From CALCNS01 sp964425745 (GTDB lineage: Bacteria; Bacillota; JAAYKD01): a stretch of DNA of 53,857 bases. How positions within the stretch are numbered: position 1 is the first letter of the stretch; the number at the start of each line of letters is the position of its first letter. Under the pieces are notes generated by a model. That model worked only from the letters and a program-made list of their open reading frames with translations. It ran no database searches and was not told the DNA's origin. The translations under genes and the position numbers were made by a program. The stretch lies in contig CAYRNW010000020.1 of assembly GCA_964425745.1 (NCBI GenBank), positions 1 to 53,857 of the forward strand, read 5' to 3'. Positions 17,316 to 26,049 of the stretch are shown in pieces.

Positions 17316-17577
17316 GCACCGCGCCCTGCCCTTGTTGCTTTGCTTTCGACCGCGTTTCGAACAATAGACTCACTCAGACGACTCGCATCACCCGCGCAAA
17401 CTGCTTATCGTTGCTACCTTCCGGTCCTAGCGAGGTTCACAGCGCAACGTCGTGCGAGGCCCGAGGTCAACATCTATTGAGAAACCGAATTCTATGATAA
17501 AACCCTAGTAACAGGCATTCGATCCGATTAAGCGTTCCGGTTCAGAGTGCCGCAACCCACTCCATCTAGCGCGATGC
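17316..17577 (-). ncRNA. ffs: Signal recognition particle RNA (large Bacillota type, scRNA)
   Basis: An RNA of about 262 nt. The apical domain IV is clear: the minus strand reads GACCGGAAGGTAGCAAC, with the GGAA tetraloop and the asymmetric loop bound by Ffh. The 5' end GCGCTAGATGGAGTGGGTTGCGGCAC resembles the Alu-domain start of B. subtilis scRNA, including GGTTGC. Nine bases at the 5' end pair with the nine at the 3' end (17569-17577 with 17316-17324, one G.U), which sets both ends. A promoter whose start fits 17577 and a terminator flank it. It guides Ffh-dependent membrane targeting of nascent proteins. Confidence 0.95.
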
Positions 17578-17583
17578 CTATGT

Positions 17584-17613
17584 ATCTTATCATAGATTCA
17601 ATTTACTTGGCAA
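17584..17613 (-). promoter_or_regulatory. Promoter of the SRP RNA gene
   Basis: On the minus strand TTGCCA (17608-17613), an 18-base spacer and TAAGAT (17584-17589), 7 bases before the inferred RNA 5' end. Confidence 0.75.
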
Positions 17614-17620
17614 GCTTTTT

Positions 17621-18010
17621 TTACAGATTGAGTAAAAGCCAAATTTTAGCTTCCTCCATATCCTTTTCCACTAGCAACTTTACTTCCTGCAGTGAAGATT
17701 TTTTTTGCGTAGGTCGAAGGAATCTCAAGAGCTCAACTTCTGCTTCAATATCTAAACACTCCCCCGCAAAATCCATGAGAAAAGTTTCCAGTGTTATTTG
17801 CTCTTCATTGTCTACGGAAGGTCGATACCCGAAGTTTGTAACACCATAATACTCATTATGTCCCATTGTTAGTTTGCTGATATACACGCCATAAGCGGGA
17901 AGGTTTTCTTCCTCAATGGGGTTCCACTGTAGATTGAGAGTCGGCATCCCAACGGTTCTACCTAACCCTTTGCCTTTAACGATTTTTCCATGAAAACGAG
18001 CAATACTCAT
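17621..18010 (-). CDS. Stand-alone riboflavin kinase domain protein
   Basis: A protein of 129 aa made only of the flavokinase domain that forms the C-terminal half of bifunctional RibF. Family motifs are GRTVGMPTLNL (ATP/riboflavin loop), YGVYIS, GVTNFGYRPSV and LETFLMDF with the FLRP end. The FAD synthetase (nucleotidyltransferase) half is absent, so it would make FMN from riboflavin but not FAD. ATG 18010 overlaps the dinG stop as ATGA, so it is co-translated with the helicase. A full RibF may exist elsewhere; this could be a paralogue. Confidence 0.82.
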   Translation of the reverse strand: MSIARFHGKIVKGKGLGRTVGMPTLNLQWNPIEEENLPAYGVYISKLTMGHNEYYGVTNFGYRPSVDNEEQITLETFLMDFAGECLDIEAEVELLRFLRPTQKKSSLQEVKLLVEKDMEEAKIWLLLNL

Positions 18011-20097
18011 CGTTTACTCCGACTCCTTCGCTTTTTGATTTTTAAGTCATCATCAATATCGAACGAAGTGACGGTTTTTTTGGTCAATACTCGATCATGC
18101 TCAATATCATGAAAGAATCGAGCGACTTCCTCCGTCGTGTCAATGATTGGGGCGGGTGGTAAATCTCTTAGGAATCGACGACCATAACTTCTGCTACGTA
18201 TACGTTTATCTAAAACCGCGATCACACCGGTATCAGTTTTCGAGCGAATCAGCCGTCCAAACCCTTGCTTCAGTCTTAGTGAAGCCTGCGGGACTGAATA
18301 GTGAGAAAACGGATCTCGTCCTTCTCTTTGTAGTGCTTCCATGCGAGCTTGCAAAATTGGTTCCGTCGGCACTGCAAAAGGTAATTTAACTAAGACAACC
18401 AAACTTAAGGCCTCTCCTTGAATATCGACACCTTCCCAAAAGCTGGCTACGGCGAACAGCACTGCATGTCCGTGCTCACTAAACCGTTTGATCATCTCTT
18501 CCCTTCGCAGATCCCCCTGCTTTAAAGTTAGATAGTCCCACTCCTCCAACTTTTGATAACACATTTGATAAACGTCCTCCATGGAACGATACGATGTAAA
18601 AAGAAGGAACGCCCTTCCTTTACTGATTGAAACTAATTCCAAAATCTGTTGTGCCACATACCTATGAAATTCATCTGTTTTGGCAGCAGTAGGTTCAGGA
18701 CCATCCATGGGTAAATACAACCGAGCATGCAAATCATAGCGAAAGGGGGAGTCAATCCGTAAATACTGGGGCTGTACCATCCCCATTCGGCTCAGTAGTT
18801 CGCTGGCTAGGGTTGCTGAAGTCATGACAACTGCCACCCTTGAAAACAAACCTTCTTGCATTAAATCTGCTAAAGAGATGGGAGCACAAGCGAGACGGAG
18901 GGATCTAAGCTCGCTCTGCTGTGGGTTTTCAAACCAATAAGCATACCCTAAAAGATCGGCTAAAGAACAGCATTGAATTAATTCCGTCAAAATAATCTGA
19001 CATCTCATGCGATACCCTTGCAACAACATCTTCTGTTCTTCCGTTGTAGCAATCTCTGAAAGCGATGTCAACTCTTGCTCCAGTTGAACCAGATCCGGAG
19101 AAATAGACTCCTGTATCGGTTCTTTTGCTATAATCCGGGTTGTTTTATCGGACCATTTTTCTGCTAAACCGAATAAGAAGTCGGCGCTCCGTCTCAAAAT
19201 CGTTTCTAATAAACCATCAATGCGCAAAAAATCTTGTTCATCGGGCCAGTGAAGAAGCCCCGCCGGTCGCAATGCGTTTCGGACTGATAAAACAAAGTGT
19301 AATAGTCGGCCGTATGAAAAATCGCTGGAAAAATGATCGGTTGCGTAATCTTCAGTATTTTGCGCTTCATCAAAAATGACTGCCTGATATGATGCTAAAA
19401 CACTTTCTACATCGTCTTGATACGCGTTTTCTTGACGCACCGCCAAATCTGCAAAAAACAAAGCATGATTGGTAATGAGAAGATTTGCCTCTTTCTGTAA
19501 TAACCTGGCTTTGTAAAAGTAGCAATCATGATAAAAAGGGCATCTTCCTCGCATGCACAATTCAGCTTCTGCACCGACCTCTGTCCACAAAGTCTCAGGG
19601 ATCCGAAAAGGAATCTCGTCTTTGTCTCCATTGATTAACGTATCTTCATAAAACAAGTCGAGAAGTTTTGTCCAAATTGGTGCATCTCCCGGGTCTCGAA
19701 ACAAAGGAGTTTGTAGGTTCGCTTGTGCAAAAGCTGTTAGCTTTCGAATACAAAGATAGTTGTTTCGTCCTTTCACTAAGGCTGTTTTAAAAGATAATTG
19801 GTCCTGCAAAACCTCTTCAATGGATGGAATATCCTTTTTGATCAGTTGGGTCTGTAATTGCAAGGTAGCGGTAGAGATGACGACTTTTTTCCCTTCTTCT
19901 ATGGCATAAAGCAAAGCCGGAACTAGGTAAGCAAAGGTTTTCCCCAACCCCGTTCCCGCTTGGACTGCTAGTGGCTTGTTGCTTCGTAGAGATTCTAGAA
20001 CCGATTCCGCCATAAGGAGCTGCCCCTCCCGGTATTCATACCCCGGTAAGCGCTTTGCCAGTAATCCATTCTCGGAAAAAACATCGGCTAACATCAT
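18007..20097 (-). CDS. DinG/XPD-family ATP-dependent DNA helicase
   Basis: Superfamily 2 helicase of about 696 aa. The N-terminus holds YEYREGQLLMAE (Q-motif region) and Walker A AGTGLGKTF. Cysteines in the CIRK and CMRGRCPFYHDC segments fit the XPD/DinG 4Fe-4S cluster. The Walker B box reads VIFDEAQNTED. C-terminal motifs V-VI include ASFWEGVDIQG and LKQGFGRLIRS. The N-terminal exonuclease domain of Bacillus DinG is missing. ATG 20097 follows GGAGG by ten bases and overlaps the larA-like stop codon; a longer upstream frame is not supported. Likely a repair or R-loop helicase. Confidence 0.9.
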   Translation of the reverse strand: MMLADVFSENGLLAKRLPGYEYREGQLLMAESVLESLRSNKPLAVQAGTGLGKTFAYLVPALLYAIEEGKKVVISTATLQLQTQLIKKDIPSIEEVLQDQLSFKTALVKGRNNYLCIRKLTAFAQANLQTPLFRDPGDAPIWTKLLDLFYEDTLINGDKDEIPFRIPETLWTEVGAEAELCMRGRCPFYHDCYFYKARLLQKEANLLITNHALFFADLAVRQENAYQDDVESVLASYQAVIFDEAQNTEDYATDHFSSDFSYGRLLHFVLSVRNALRPAGLLHWPDEQDFLRIDGLLETILRRSADFLFGLAEKWSDKTTRIIAKEPIQESISPDLVQLEQELTSLSEIATTEEQKMLLQGYRMRCQIILTELIQCCSLADLLGYAYWFENPQQSELRSLRLACAPISLADLMQEGLFSRVAVVMTSATLASELLSRMGMVQPQYLRIDSPFRYDLHARLYLPMDGPEPTAAKTDEFHRYVAQQILELVSISKGRAFLLFTSYRSMEDVYQMCYQKLEEWDYLTLKQGDLRREEMIKRFSEHGHAVLFAVASFWEGVDIQGEALSLVVLVKLPFAVPTEPILQARMEALQREGRDPFSHYSVPQASLRLKQGFGRLIRSKTDTGVIAVLDKRIRSRSYGRRFLRDLPPAPIIDTTEEVARFFHDIEHDRVLTKKTVTSFDIDDDLKIKKRRSRSKR

Positions 20098-21347
20098 GAT
20101 GTGATTTCCTCCTCGGGTAAGGTATAACAGGCATATGGCATCAACCAAACCGTTTTGTCTGGCTGCAGTTTGCACAAATCAATACCCTCGGTAAAACTTT
20201 TCACCGGTTTCATGAAGGCATCTATCGTCTTTTGATCTGACATTTCAGACAATAAAATAATCTGGGCCTTCTTAGCTACTCTGGCAATCGCCGCCGCTTT
20301 GTGACCTCCTAAGACAAATTCTTTACTTAAGCGTTCCAGTACTACATCGGGATTTCCATTAGCCTCGAGTAGCCATTGCTCCATAATGCTCTCACCGTAT
20401 CCTTCTCCGCAGGCAGCTATCAGAAAGATAATCCCGCCTGGTTTCACGGCGTGTGCGGCGTTATCCAGGGATTTCTGTGCTTGATAAAGGTTCACATCTT
20501 TAGGATCCCCGCCGGCTGAGGCAATTACAACATCTGCTCTCTCTTTTAGTGAAATTTTATACATTTGATCAATGATTTTGCAGCCATAACGATGAGCTTC
20601 AATGACATCGCCGGCACAAACCGCAATAATCTCTTTCTCTTCATTTTGAACCAAGTTGAGTATAAAATCGATACCAATGATTTTACCCGCTTCATCAATG
20701 TCCTCACGAACAGGGTTTCCGTTGAGCACTCCGCTTTGCGCGTTAGGGCTTAGTTGCATTTTATGATTATTGGCAATAGCATTGCGTGTTGATAAGCCAG
20801 GCATTACTGCTTTTGCGCCGCCTGCATATCCGGCAAAAAAGTGCAAATCAATGTTTCCAGTACAGATTCTTAAATCTGCTTCAATAAAATGACGATTGAT
20901 TTCAAGAGGAGTCCCACGCGTCGTATGACCGAGGTGAACCACATCGTCGGGGTCATGATTGAAAACAGAGATCGATGAAAAAATATCTTCTCCGACTAAC
21001 CGGCTCAATTCAGCTTCAGATAGAGCACGATGAATGCCCAAGGCGACTATTATAGAAATTTGATTCCTCGAAATTCCTGCTTGTTGCAAAGTATCAATCA
21101 AAGGGGGGAGTAAAATTCTGGTCTTAACCGGTCTCGTTTGATCACTGATTACGATTGCTACTTTTTTCTTGCCAATAGCCAACTCTAACAAGGGTTGAGT
21201 TGCAATTGGATTTCGTAATGCTCTGTAAATCTCTTCGGTTGGATTTTGTAACACCTCACACATGTTCGGCATAATCTCTCCTAAGATCTTTCCTCGGGTC
21301 ACGTCACCCGAAATTTCGTCCTTCTTATATTTAAAATTCACAGTCAT
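20094..21347 (-). CDS. LarA-like nickel-pincer racemase/epimerase family protein (DUF2088)
   Basis: A 417-aa member of the lactate racemase LarA family, in which a nickel pincer nucleotide is attached to a lysine. The core HFFAGYAGGAKAVMPGL holds the expected histidine and lysine, and the N-terminal domain has VISDQTRPVKTRILLPPL and LGIHRALSEAEL. LarB, LarC and LarE, which make the cofactor, are not in the window. Many family members act on 2-hydroxy acids other than lactate, so the substrate is open. It is divergently placed to iorAB and upstream of dinG, with which it overlaps. Confidence 0.85.
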   Translation of the reverse strand: MTVNFKYKKDEISGDVTRGKILGEIMPNMCEVLQNPTEEIYRALRNPIATQPLLELAIGKKKVAIVISDQTRPVKTRILLPPLIDTLQQAGISRNQISIIVALGIHRALSEAELSRLVGEDIFSSISVFNHDPDDVVHLGHTTRGTPLEINRHFIEADLRICTGNIDLHFFAGYAGGAKAVMPGLSTRNAIANNHKMQLSPNAQSGVLNGNPVREDIDEAGKIIGIDFILNLVQNEEKEIIAVCAGDVIEAHRYGCKIIDQMYKISLKERADVVIASAGGDPKDVNLYQAQKSLDNAAHAVKPGGIIFLIAACGEGYGESIMEQWLLEANGNPDVVLERLSKEFVLGGHKAAAIARVAKKAQIILLSEMSDQKTIDAFMKPVKSFTEGIDLCKLQPDKTVWLMPYACYTLPEEEITS

Positions 21348-21489
21348 CGATTTTCACTCCTTTAAGTAGCTGTACTTTCGATTTAGAAGGTTTGAATCCC
21401 TTCAATAATCTCGACTTTGAGCAGGAGTTTTAAGACTTACAGCGAATTATTATTTGGTACGTCAAAAAGAGATAGAGGAGGATTCATCA

Positions 21490-23247
21490 ATGTCAACGGT
21501 TCTTTTGTCCGGGAATGAAGCCATAGCTCGTGGAGCTTTTGAAGCCGGAGTCCATTTGGCGGTTGCGTATCCCGGAACGCCCAGTACAGAAATACTCGAA
21601 AATGTTGCTCAATATCCAAGCATTATCTCCCAGTGGGGAGCCAATGAAAAAGTCGCTATAGAAGTAGCAATTGGCGGCTCCATTGGCGGGGGTCGAACCA
21701 TGGTTTCAATGAAACATGTGGGAGTCAATGTTGCGGCAGACCCTTTGTTCTCTTTTGCTTATACAGGCGTCAATGGGGGATTTGTCTTAATTTCTGCAGA
21801 CGATCCGGGAATGCATAGTTCTCAAAATGAGCAAGATAATCGATTATACGCAAAATTTGCTAAAATCGGCTTATTAGAACCCAGTGATAGTCAGGAATGT
21901 AAGGATTTCGTGAAATTAGCATTTGAATTATCAGAACAATTTGATATGCCGTTTATGGTAAGAATCACCACCCGAGTTGCTCATACCAAAGGGTTGGTTC
22001 ACCTGGAAGAACCTATTCAACCTGCGGTGCGACCATATCAGAAGAATTTTTCAAAAAATGTTACATTACCGGCAAATGCCAGAAATTTGCGTGTTAGCCT
22101 TGAAGCCAAGTTGGAAAAACTAGAGGCACATAACGATACTTTGGCAATCAATCGCATGGAACTTCAAGATCGAAGCTTGGGTATCATTACTAGTGGGATT
22201 TGTTATCAGTATGTGAAGGAAGCCCTTCCTCATGTTTCAGTTCTGAAATTAGGATGCACCAATCCCTTACCAATGAAGCTGATTAGTCAATTCGCCGAAG
22301 AGGTTGAAGAGCTTTGGGTTGTAGAAGAACTTGAACCCTTCATGGAAACACAAATCAGTGCAGCCAGTATTCCTTGCATAGGAAGTGCCGGGTGCATCCC
22401 ATTTTATGGCAAAGATTTACTACCTCGAATCGGTGAATTGTCTCCCTCGATTTTGAGAGAAAAAATCTTAGGCATTTCCTCGCCGAAAGCGCAGGATGCT
22501 CCTGAATCTCCAGTGCGGCCACCGGTATTATGCCCTGGGTGTCCTCATAGAAGCGTGTTCCATACCTTACGTGATTTAAAAGCAATCGTAACAGGAGACA
22601 TTGGCTGCTACACTTTAGGCGCATTATCTCCCCTTGATGCAATGGACACCACTATTTGCATGGGAGCTTCTATTCCCATGGCTTTAGGGATGGAAAAAGT
22701 TCATCCTGAGCTTGCATCAAAAATTGTTGCTGTCATTGGGGACTCAACCTTTTTCCATTCCGGTATGACTGGCTTGGTCGATCAAGTTTATAATGGTGGC
22801 ACCAATACAATCTTATTACTGGATAACAGCATCACTGCCATGACAGGTCATCAACAAAACCCCGGAACCGGGCTCCAGCTTAACGGTCAACCTTCTCCGA
22901 AGCTTGATTTCGAAGCGATTATTCGAGCGCTTGGTGTAAAAAGAGTTCAAACCGTCGATGCTTATGATTTAGCAAACCTTAAGAAAATCATCAGCGAAGA
23001 AATGGCCGTTCGCGAACTGAGTGTGATTATCGTCAAACGCGAATGTGCTCTAATCAGCAAAACGTTGACAGAAAAGTATCATATTTTACCCGACAAATGT
23101 GTTGCTTGTAAGGCCTGCTTAAGGATTGGTTGCCCTGCCATGAGCTTTAATGGGAAACACACCGTTATTGATCCTACTTTATGCGTTGGCTGTGGCGTTT
23201 GTAGCCAATTATGCCGATTCGGAGCCATTGTAAAGGAAGTGAAATAG
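21490..23247 (+). CDS. iorA: Indolepyruvate ferredoxin oxidoreductase, alpha subunit
   Basis: IorA (585 aa) oxidatively decarboxylates aryl-pyruvates from aromatic amino acids to aryl-acyl-CoA, reducing ferredoxin. The N-terminal pyrimidine-binding domain starts LLSGNEAIARGAFEAG. The TPP domain has CPGCPHRSVF, GDIGCYTLGALSP and the GDSTFFHSG...NS stretch. Two C-terminal 4Fe-4S motifs follow (CVACKACLRIGCP and CVGCGVCSQLC). ATG 21490 has GAGGAGG upstream; an earlier in-frame ATG at 21454 has none. It forms an operon with iorB, 2 bases apart. It implies anaerobic amino acid fermentation. Confidence 0.95.
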   Translation: MSTVLLSGNEAIARGAFEAGVHLAVAYPGTPSTEILENVAQYPSIISQWGANEKVAIEVAIGGSIGGGRTMVSMKHVGVNVAADPLFSFAYTGVNGGFVLISADDPGMHSSQNEQDNRLYAKFAKIGLLEPSDSQECKDFVKLAFELSEQFDMPFMVRITTRVAHTKGLVHLEEPIQPAVRPYQKNFSKNVTLPANARNLRVSLEAKLEKLEAHNDTLAINRMELQDRSLGIITSGICYQYVKEALPHVSVLKLGCTNPLPMKLISQFAEEVEELWVVEELEPFMETQISAASIPCIGSAGCIPFYGKDLLPRIGELSPSILREKILGISSPKAQDAPESPVRPPVLCPGCPHRSVFHTLRDLKAIVTGDIGCYTLGALSPLDAMDTTICMGASIPMALGMEKVHPELASKIVAVIGDSTFFHSGMTGLVDQVYNGGTNTILLLDNSITAMTGHQQNPGTGLQLNGQPSPKLDFEAIIRALGVKRVQTVDAYDLANLKKIISEEMAVRELSVIIVKRECALISKTLTEKYHILPDKCVACKACLRIGCPAMSFNGKHTVIDPTLCVGCGVCSQLCRFGAIVKEVK

Positions 23248-23249
23248 CT

Positions 23250-23828
23250 ATGAAACGAACGATCATCTTAGTAGGAGTCGGTGGTCAAGGAACCATTTTA
23301 GCAGCAAAAGTATTGTCTCAAGTGGCGCTCAACATGAAGATGGATGTGAAAATGTCCGAAATCCACGGTATGGCTCAAAGAGGCGGTTCCGTTGTAACCC
23401 AAATTAAGATTGGAGATAAAATCTATTCACCCTTGATTGAAAACGGAGAAGCCGATGACATCATCTCCTTCGAAAAATTGGAAGCTCAACGCTATCTCCC
23501 CCTGTTGAAACCTCAGGGCTCCATCGTTTATAACGACTTAGAAATCTCCCCAATGCCGGTCGTGACAGGCAAAGCAAAATATCCCGCAGATATCGAACAA
23601 GCACTGTTACAATTTACTCCTCATGTCAAGAAAATCCCAGCTACTCAGTTAGCTTTGGAATTAGGGAACCTTCGTGTTATGAATATTATTCTAATGGGAA
23701 CCGTAGCCGCCACTTGGACTGAAACACCAAAGGATGTATGGCTGGACGCCCTGAAAACGGTAATTCCTCCCAAATATTTAGATTTAAACATCAAGGCTTT
23801 TGAGATTGGTTATCAATTTCAAAGGTAA
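23250..23828 (+). CDS. iorB: Indolepyruvate ferredoxin oxidoreductase, beta subunit
   Basis: Gamma-type domain subunit (192 aa) of IorAB. The N-terminus TIILVGVGGQGTILAAKVL is the family signature, followed by KMSEIHGMAQRGGSVVTQ. It pairs with IorA to complete the oxidoreductase. The start is ATG 23250 with AAGGAAG inside the end of iorA. A strong bidirectional terminator follows. Confidence 0.94.
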   Translation: MKRTIILVGVGGQGTILAAKVLSQVALNMKMDVKMSEIHGMAQRGGSVVTQIKIGDKIYSPLIENGEADDIISFEKLEAQRYLPLLKPQGSIVYNDLEISPMPVVTGKAKYPADIEQALLQFTPHVKKIPATQLALELGNLRVMNIILMGTVAATWTETPKDVWLDALKTVIPPKYLDLNIKAFEIGYQFQR

Positions 23829-23835
23829 CTATGAA

Positions 23836-23870
23836 AAAACTGGTTGGAACACTATGTTCCAACCAGTTTT
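23836..23870. terminator. Bidirectional terminator between iorB and the tyrosine-phosphatase gene
   Basis: A perfect 15-bp stem (23836-23850 with 23856-23870) and 5-base loop, with A-rich and T-rich ends that serve both converging transcripts. Confidence 0.9.
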
Positions 23871-24552
23871 ATATTTCTTTTCCCTCAATGATCCTTCGTG
23901 CATTCCTCATTAAAAGGTCTTCTGATTTCCCGATTAACTTCAAAGCCTTATCAAAAGCCACATAATCCTTGCCGTCGTCGCCATGAACATCGCTACCAAT
24001 GAGTTGTACTCTTTCTTGTTGAACCCATTGAACGAATTTCCTACGTTTCCAAATGCTTTGAAATGCCTCAACATTGATTTGATAAACCAAATTCCAGTCC
24101 AACAGTTTTTCGACTTCTTTTTCCGGATATCGGTCAACATGAACAATAATTGGTAAAATTTTATGAACACTAATAATCTTTTCAATGGCTGTATAAACCC
24201 AATTTCCCCAGGATTCCATCGGCATTTCTAACAACAAATAAGAAGTATTGGGGATTGTCAGTTCAGTTAAAGAAGGAAGTTCCGGAAGCTCTTGGTATAA
24301 AGTGACCTCAGCCGCTGGGATAACCTGAATTCCCAATGCTTCAGCTTCGGGTTGAAGTAGTTCCCAGGTTTCTTTGCGAGACTTTCTAAACTCCGACAAA
24401 TCCTGTTTCCAACCATAATAATGAGGCGTAGCAACTATCGTATCTACACCTACATTTTTCGCTCCTTGCAGTTGTTTAAGAGAAACCTGCAGATCTTTAC
24501 TCCCATGATCCGCTCCAGGTAATACATGAGCGTGAAAGTCTATTCTTTTCAA
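23869..24552 (-). CDS. PHP-type protein-tyrosine phosphatase (CpsB/YwqE-like)
   Basis: Metal-dependent PHP phosphatase of 227 aa that removes phosphate from the BY-kinase tyrosine tail. Motifs are DFHAHVLPGADHG at the N-terminus, ATPHYYG, IVHVDRYPE and LIGSDVHGD. The start is TTG 24552, with GGAGG 7 bases upstream, overlapping the kinase stop codon. It follows kinase and modulator genes in the usual cpsC-cpsD-cpsB grouping. Confidence 0.92.
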   Translation of the reverse strand: MKRIDFHAHVLPGADHGSKDLQVSLKQLQGAKNVGVDTIVATPHYYGWKQDLSEFRKSRKETWELLQPEAEALGIQVIPAAEVTLYQELPELPSLTELTIPNTSYLLLEMPMESWGNWVYTAIEKIISVHKILPIIVHVDRYPEKEVEKLLDWNLVYQINVEAFQSIWKRRKFVQWVQQERVQLIGSDVHGDDGKDYVAFDKALKLIGKSEDLLMRNARRIIEGKEI

Positions 24553-25316
24553 GACTCTTCCTCCGCTTTTTGATCATGGTCGGAATAACTATAACGTCCA
24601 TAATTATGATACCGCCCACTATAGCGGTATCGTCCGGAAAACTTATCGGTATTCACATCATTGAGCAATATTCCCAAAATGTTGACCCCAGCTTGTTCCA
24701 AAGCAGCTACCGCGGATTGCATGATTTCTTTCCGGCTATATCCTTGACGAGCAACCAAAATCAAACCATGTAACCGGCTGGCTAAAACAGCAGCATCAGT
24801 AACAACGTCTACCGGTGGAGTATCAATAAAAATATAATCAAAAGACTCATTTAATTCCGTTAACAGTCGTCTCATCGCCTCGGAAGCCAATAATTCAGCC
24901 GGATTTGGCGGTATGGTTCCTGCAGGTAAGACAAATACGTTTTCAAAACTGGTTGCGTAGACACATTCTTGCTTGGTTAAATTACCAAGACGATCACTGA
25001 GCCCCGGTGTTGAGGGAATTTTCATGAGCCGATGAATTCTTGGTTTTCTCATATCAGCATCAATAATTAGAATACGAGAACCGGTTTGTGCGAACGTAAT
25101 CGCCAAATTGATACAAGTAGTGGTTTTACCTTCTTCTGAAATTGCGCTGGTAAACACCACTTCTTTTTTTCCACTATCACTCAATAAAAACATAAAGTTT
25201 GTTCGGGCAGATTTATACGCCTCAACCACCGAAAATGGAGTTTGTGGTGATAGAACTAAGTCCAATCTAGTATTGGATTTTTCTTTTCTTTTGCTATTGA
25301 TGATACTATTAATCAT
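24549..25316 (-). CDS. Bacterial tyrosine kinase (CpsD/YwqD-like)
   Basis: BY-kinase of 255 aa. Walker A lies in SAISEEGKTTT, Walker A' is ILIIDADMRKPRIH and Walker B IFIDTPP. The C-terminal tail is rich in tyrosine: nine Tyr residues fall within about 25 residues, in repeats of the GRYxY type. These are the autophosphorylation sites known from the family. The kinase needs the activator domain of the neighbouring CpsC-like protein, whose gene overlaps by 8 bases. It is expected to control polysaccharide polymerisation and export. Confidence 0.93.
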   Translation of the reverse strand: MINSIINSKRKEKSNTRLDLVLSPQTPFSVVEAYKSARTNFMFLLSDSGKKEVVFTSAISEEGKTTTCINLAITFAQTGSRILIIDADMRKPRIHRLMKIPSTPGLSDRLGNLTKQECVYATSFENVFVLPAGTIPPNPAELLASEAMRRLLTELNESFDYIFIDTPPVDVVTDAAVLASRLHGLILVARQGYSRKEIMQSAVAALEQAGVNILGILLNDVNTDKFSGRYRYSGRYHNYGRYSYSDHDQKAEEES

Positions 25317-26010
25317 CGCCGTAACCCCCTTTTCGAGATGACCCCGGTGAGAAACTTGGGATAACCCCTAAAATCGGGATGTTGAAAAGTTCCTTAAGAT
25401 CCTCTTCGGACTTGACCTTGGTGTCAAACATTTCTAAAAGTAATATGACCATCACTGAAATCATTAATCCTAACATAGCTCCAATCACAGTATTGAGCAG
25501 GATATTGGGTCCCGAAGGAGAGGTCGGCAGTTTAGCAGAATCAATGATCTCTACCGAGCCTGCCTTCATAACATTCACGATTTTTTCTGCACCGACATCT
25601 AATAGTGTGTTCGCAATGGCCTGAGCATGAACGGGATCTGTATTCTCGACCGTGACTCGCATGACTTCCGTATTATTTTCAGCGGAAGCCTTAATCATCT
25701 TCTTGATTTGGAGAGGAGTATAACCAAAATTCGTGATTCTTGCTACTTCACTTAGTACCGAATCACTCTTCAACAAGACAACATACGTTGAAACCATGTT
25801 TCGAGCGACTGTTAAATCGCCAGTTGTTATGGAGCCAGTCGTTCGTGTCTCGGAATTATAGACGTACATCGTCGACTCCGAGGTGTAAACCGGATCAACA
25901 AAGAAAAAGAAAAAGCCAAAAGTAATCACCGCTGCTACTACGATAGACAGCGTGATAATCCACCATTTTTCCCATAGGATAACAATTAATTTTCTTAAAT
26001 CCAACTCCAT
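25309..26010 (-). CDS. Wzz/CpsC-like polysaccharide chain-length and kinase modulator
   Basis: Membrane protein of 233 aa with the Wzz topology: transmembrane helix near residues 16-37, a large extracellular segment, and a second helix near 176-198. The cytoplasmic C-terminus (FSPGSSRKGGYGDD) would contact and activate the BY-kinase. The P-x2-P-x-S-P-type motif before helix 2 (LPTSPSGPN) is typical. Upstream is a dehydratase gene, downstream the kinase. Confidence 0.92.
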   Translation of the reverse strand: MELDLRKLIVILWEKWWIITLSIVVAAVITFGFFFFFVDPVYTSESTMYVYNSETRTTGSITTGDLTVARNMVSTYVVLLKSDSVLSEVARITNFGYTPLQIKKMIKASAENNTEVMRVTVENTDPVHAQAIANTLLDVGAEKIVNVMKAGSVEIIDSAKLPTSPSGPNILLNTVIGAMLGLMISVMVILLLEMFDTKVKSEEDLKELFNIPILGVIPSFSPGSSRKGGYGDD

Positions 26011-26049
26011 TTTACGTCCTCTTTTCGAATATTGTTGAATGATTAAACT

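Noticed and set aside
17203..17373. N-terminal extension of the M20 dipeptidase with a hydrophobic stretch that looks like a signal anchor
   Set aside because: It is read through the SRP RNA 3' end and its terminator; the GTG at 17202 has a good ribosome binding site and gives the normal family length.
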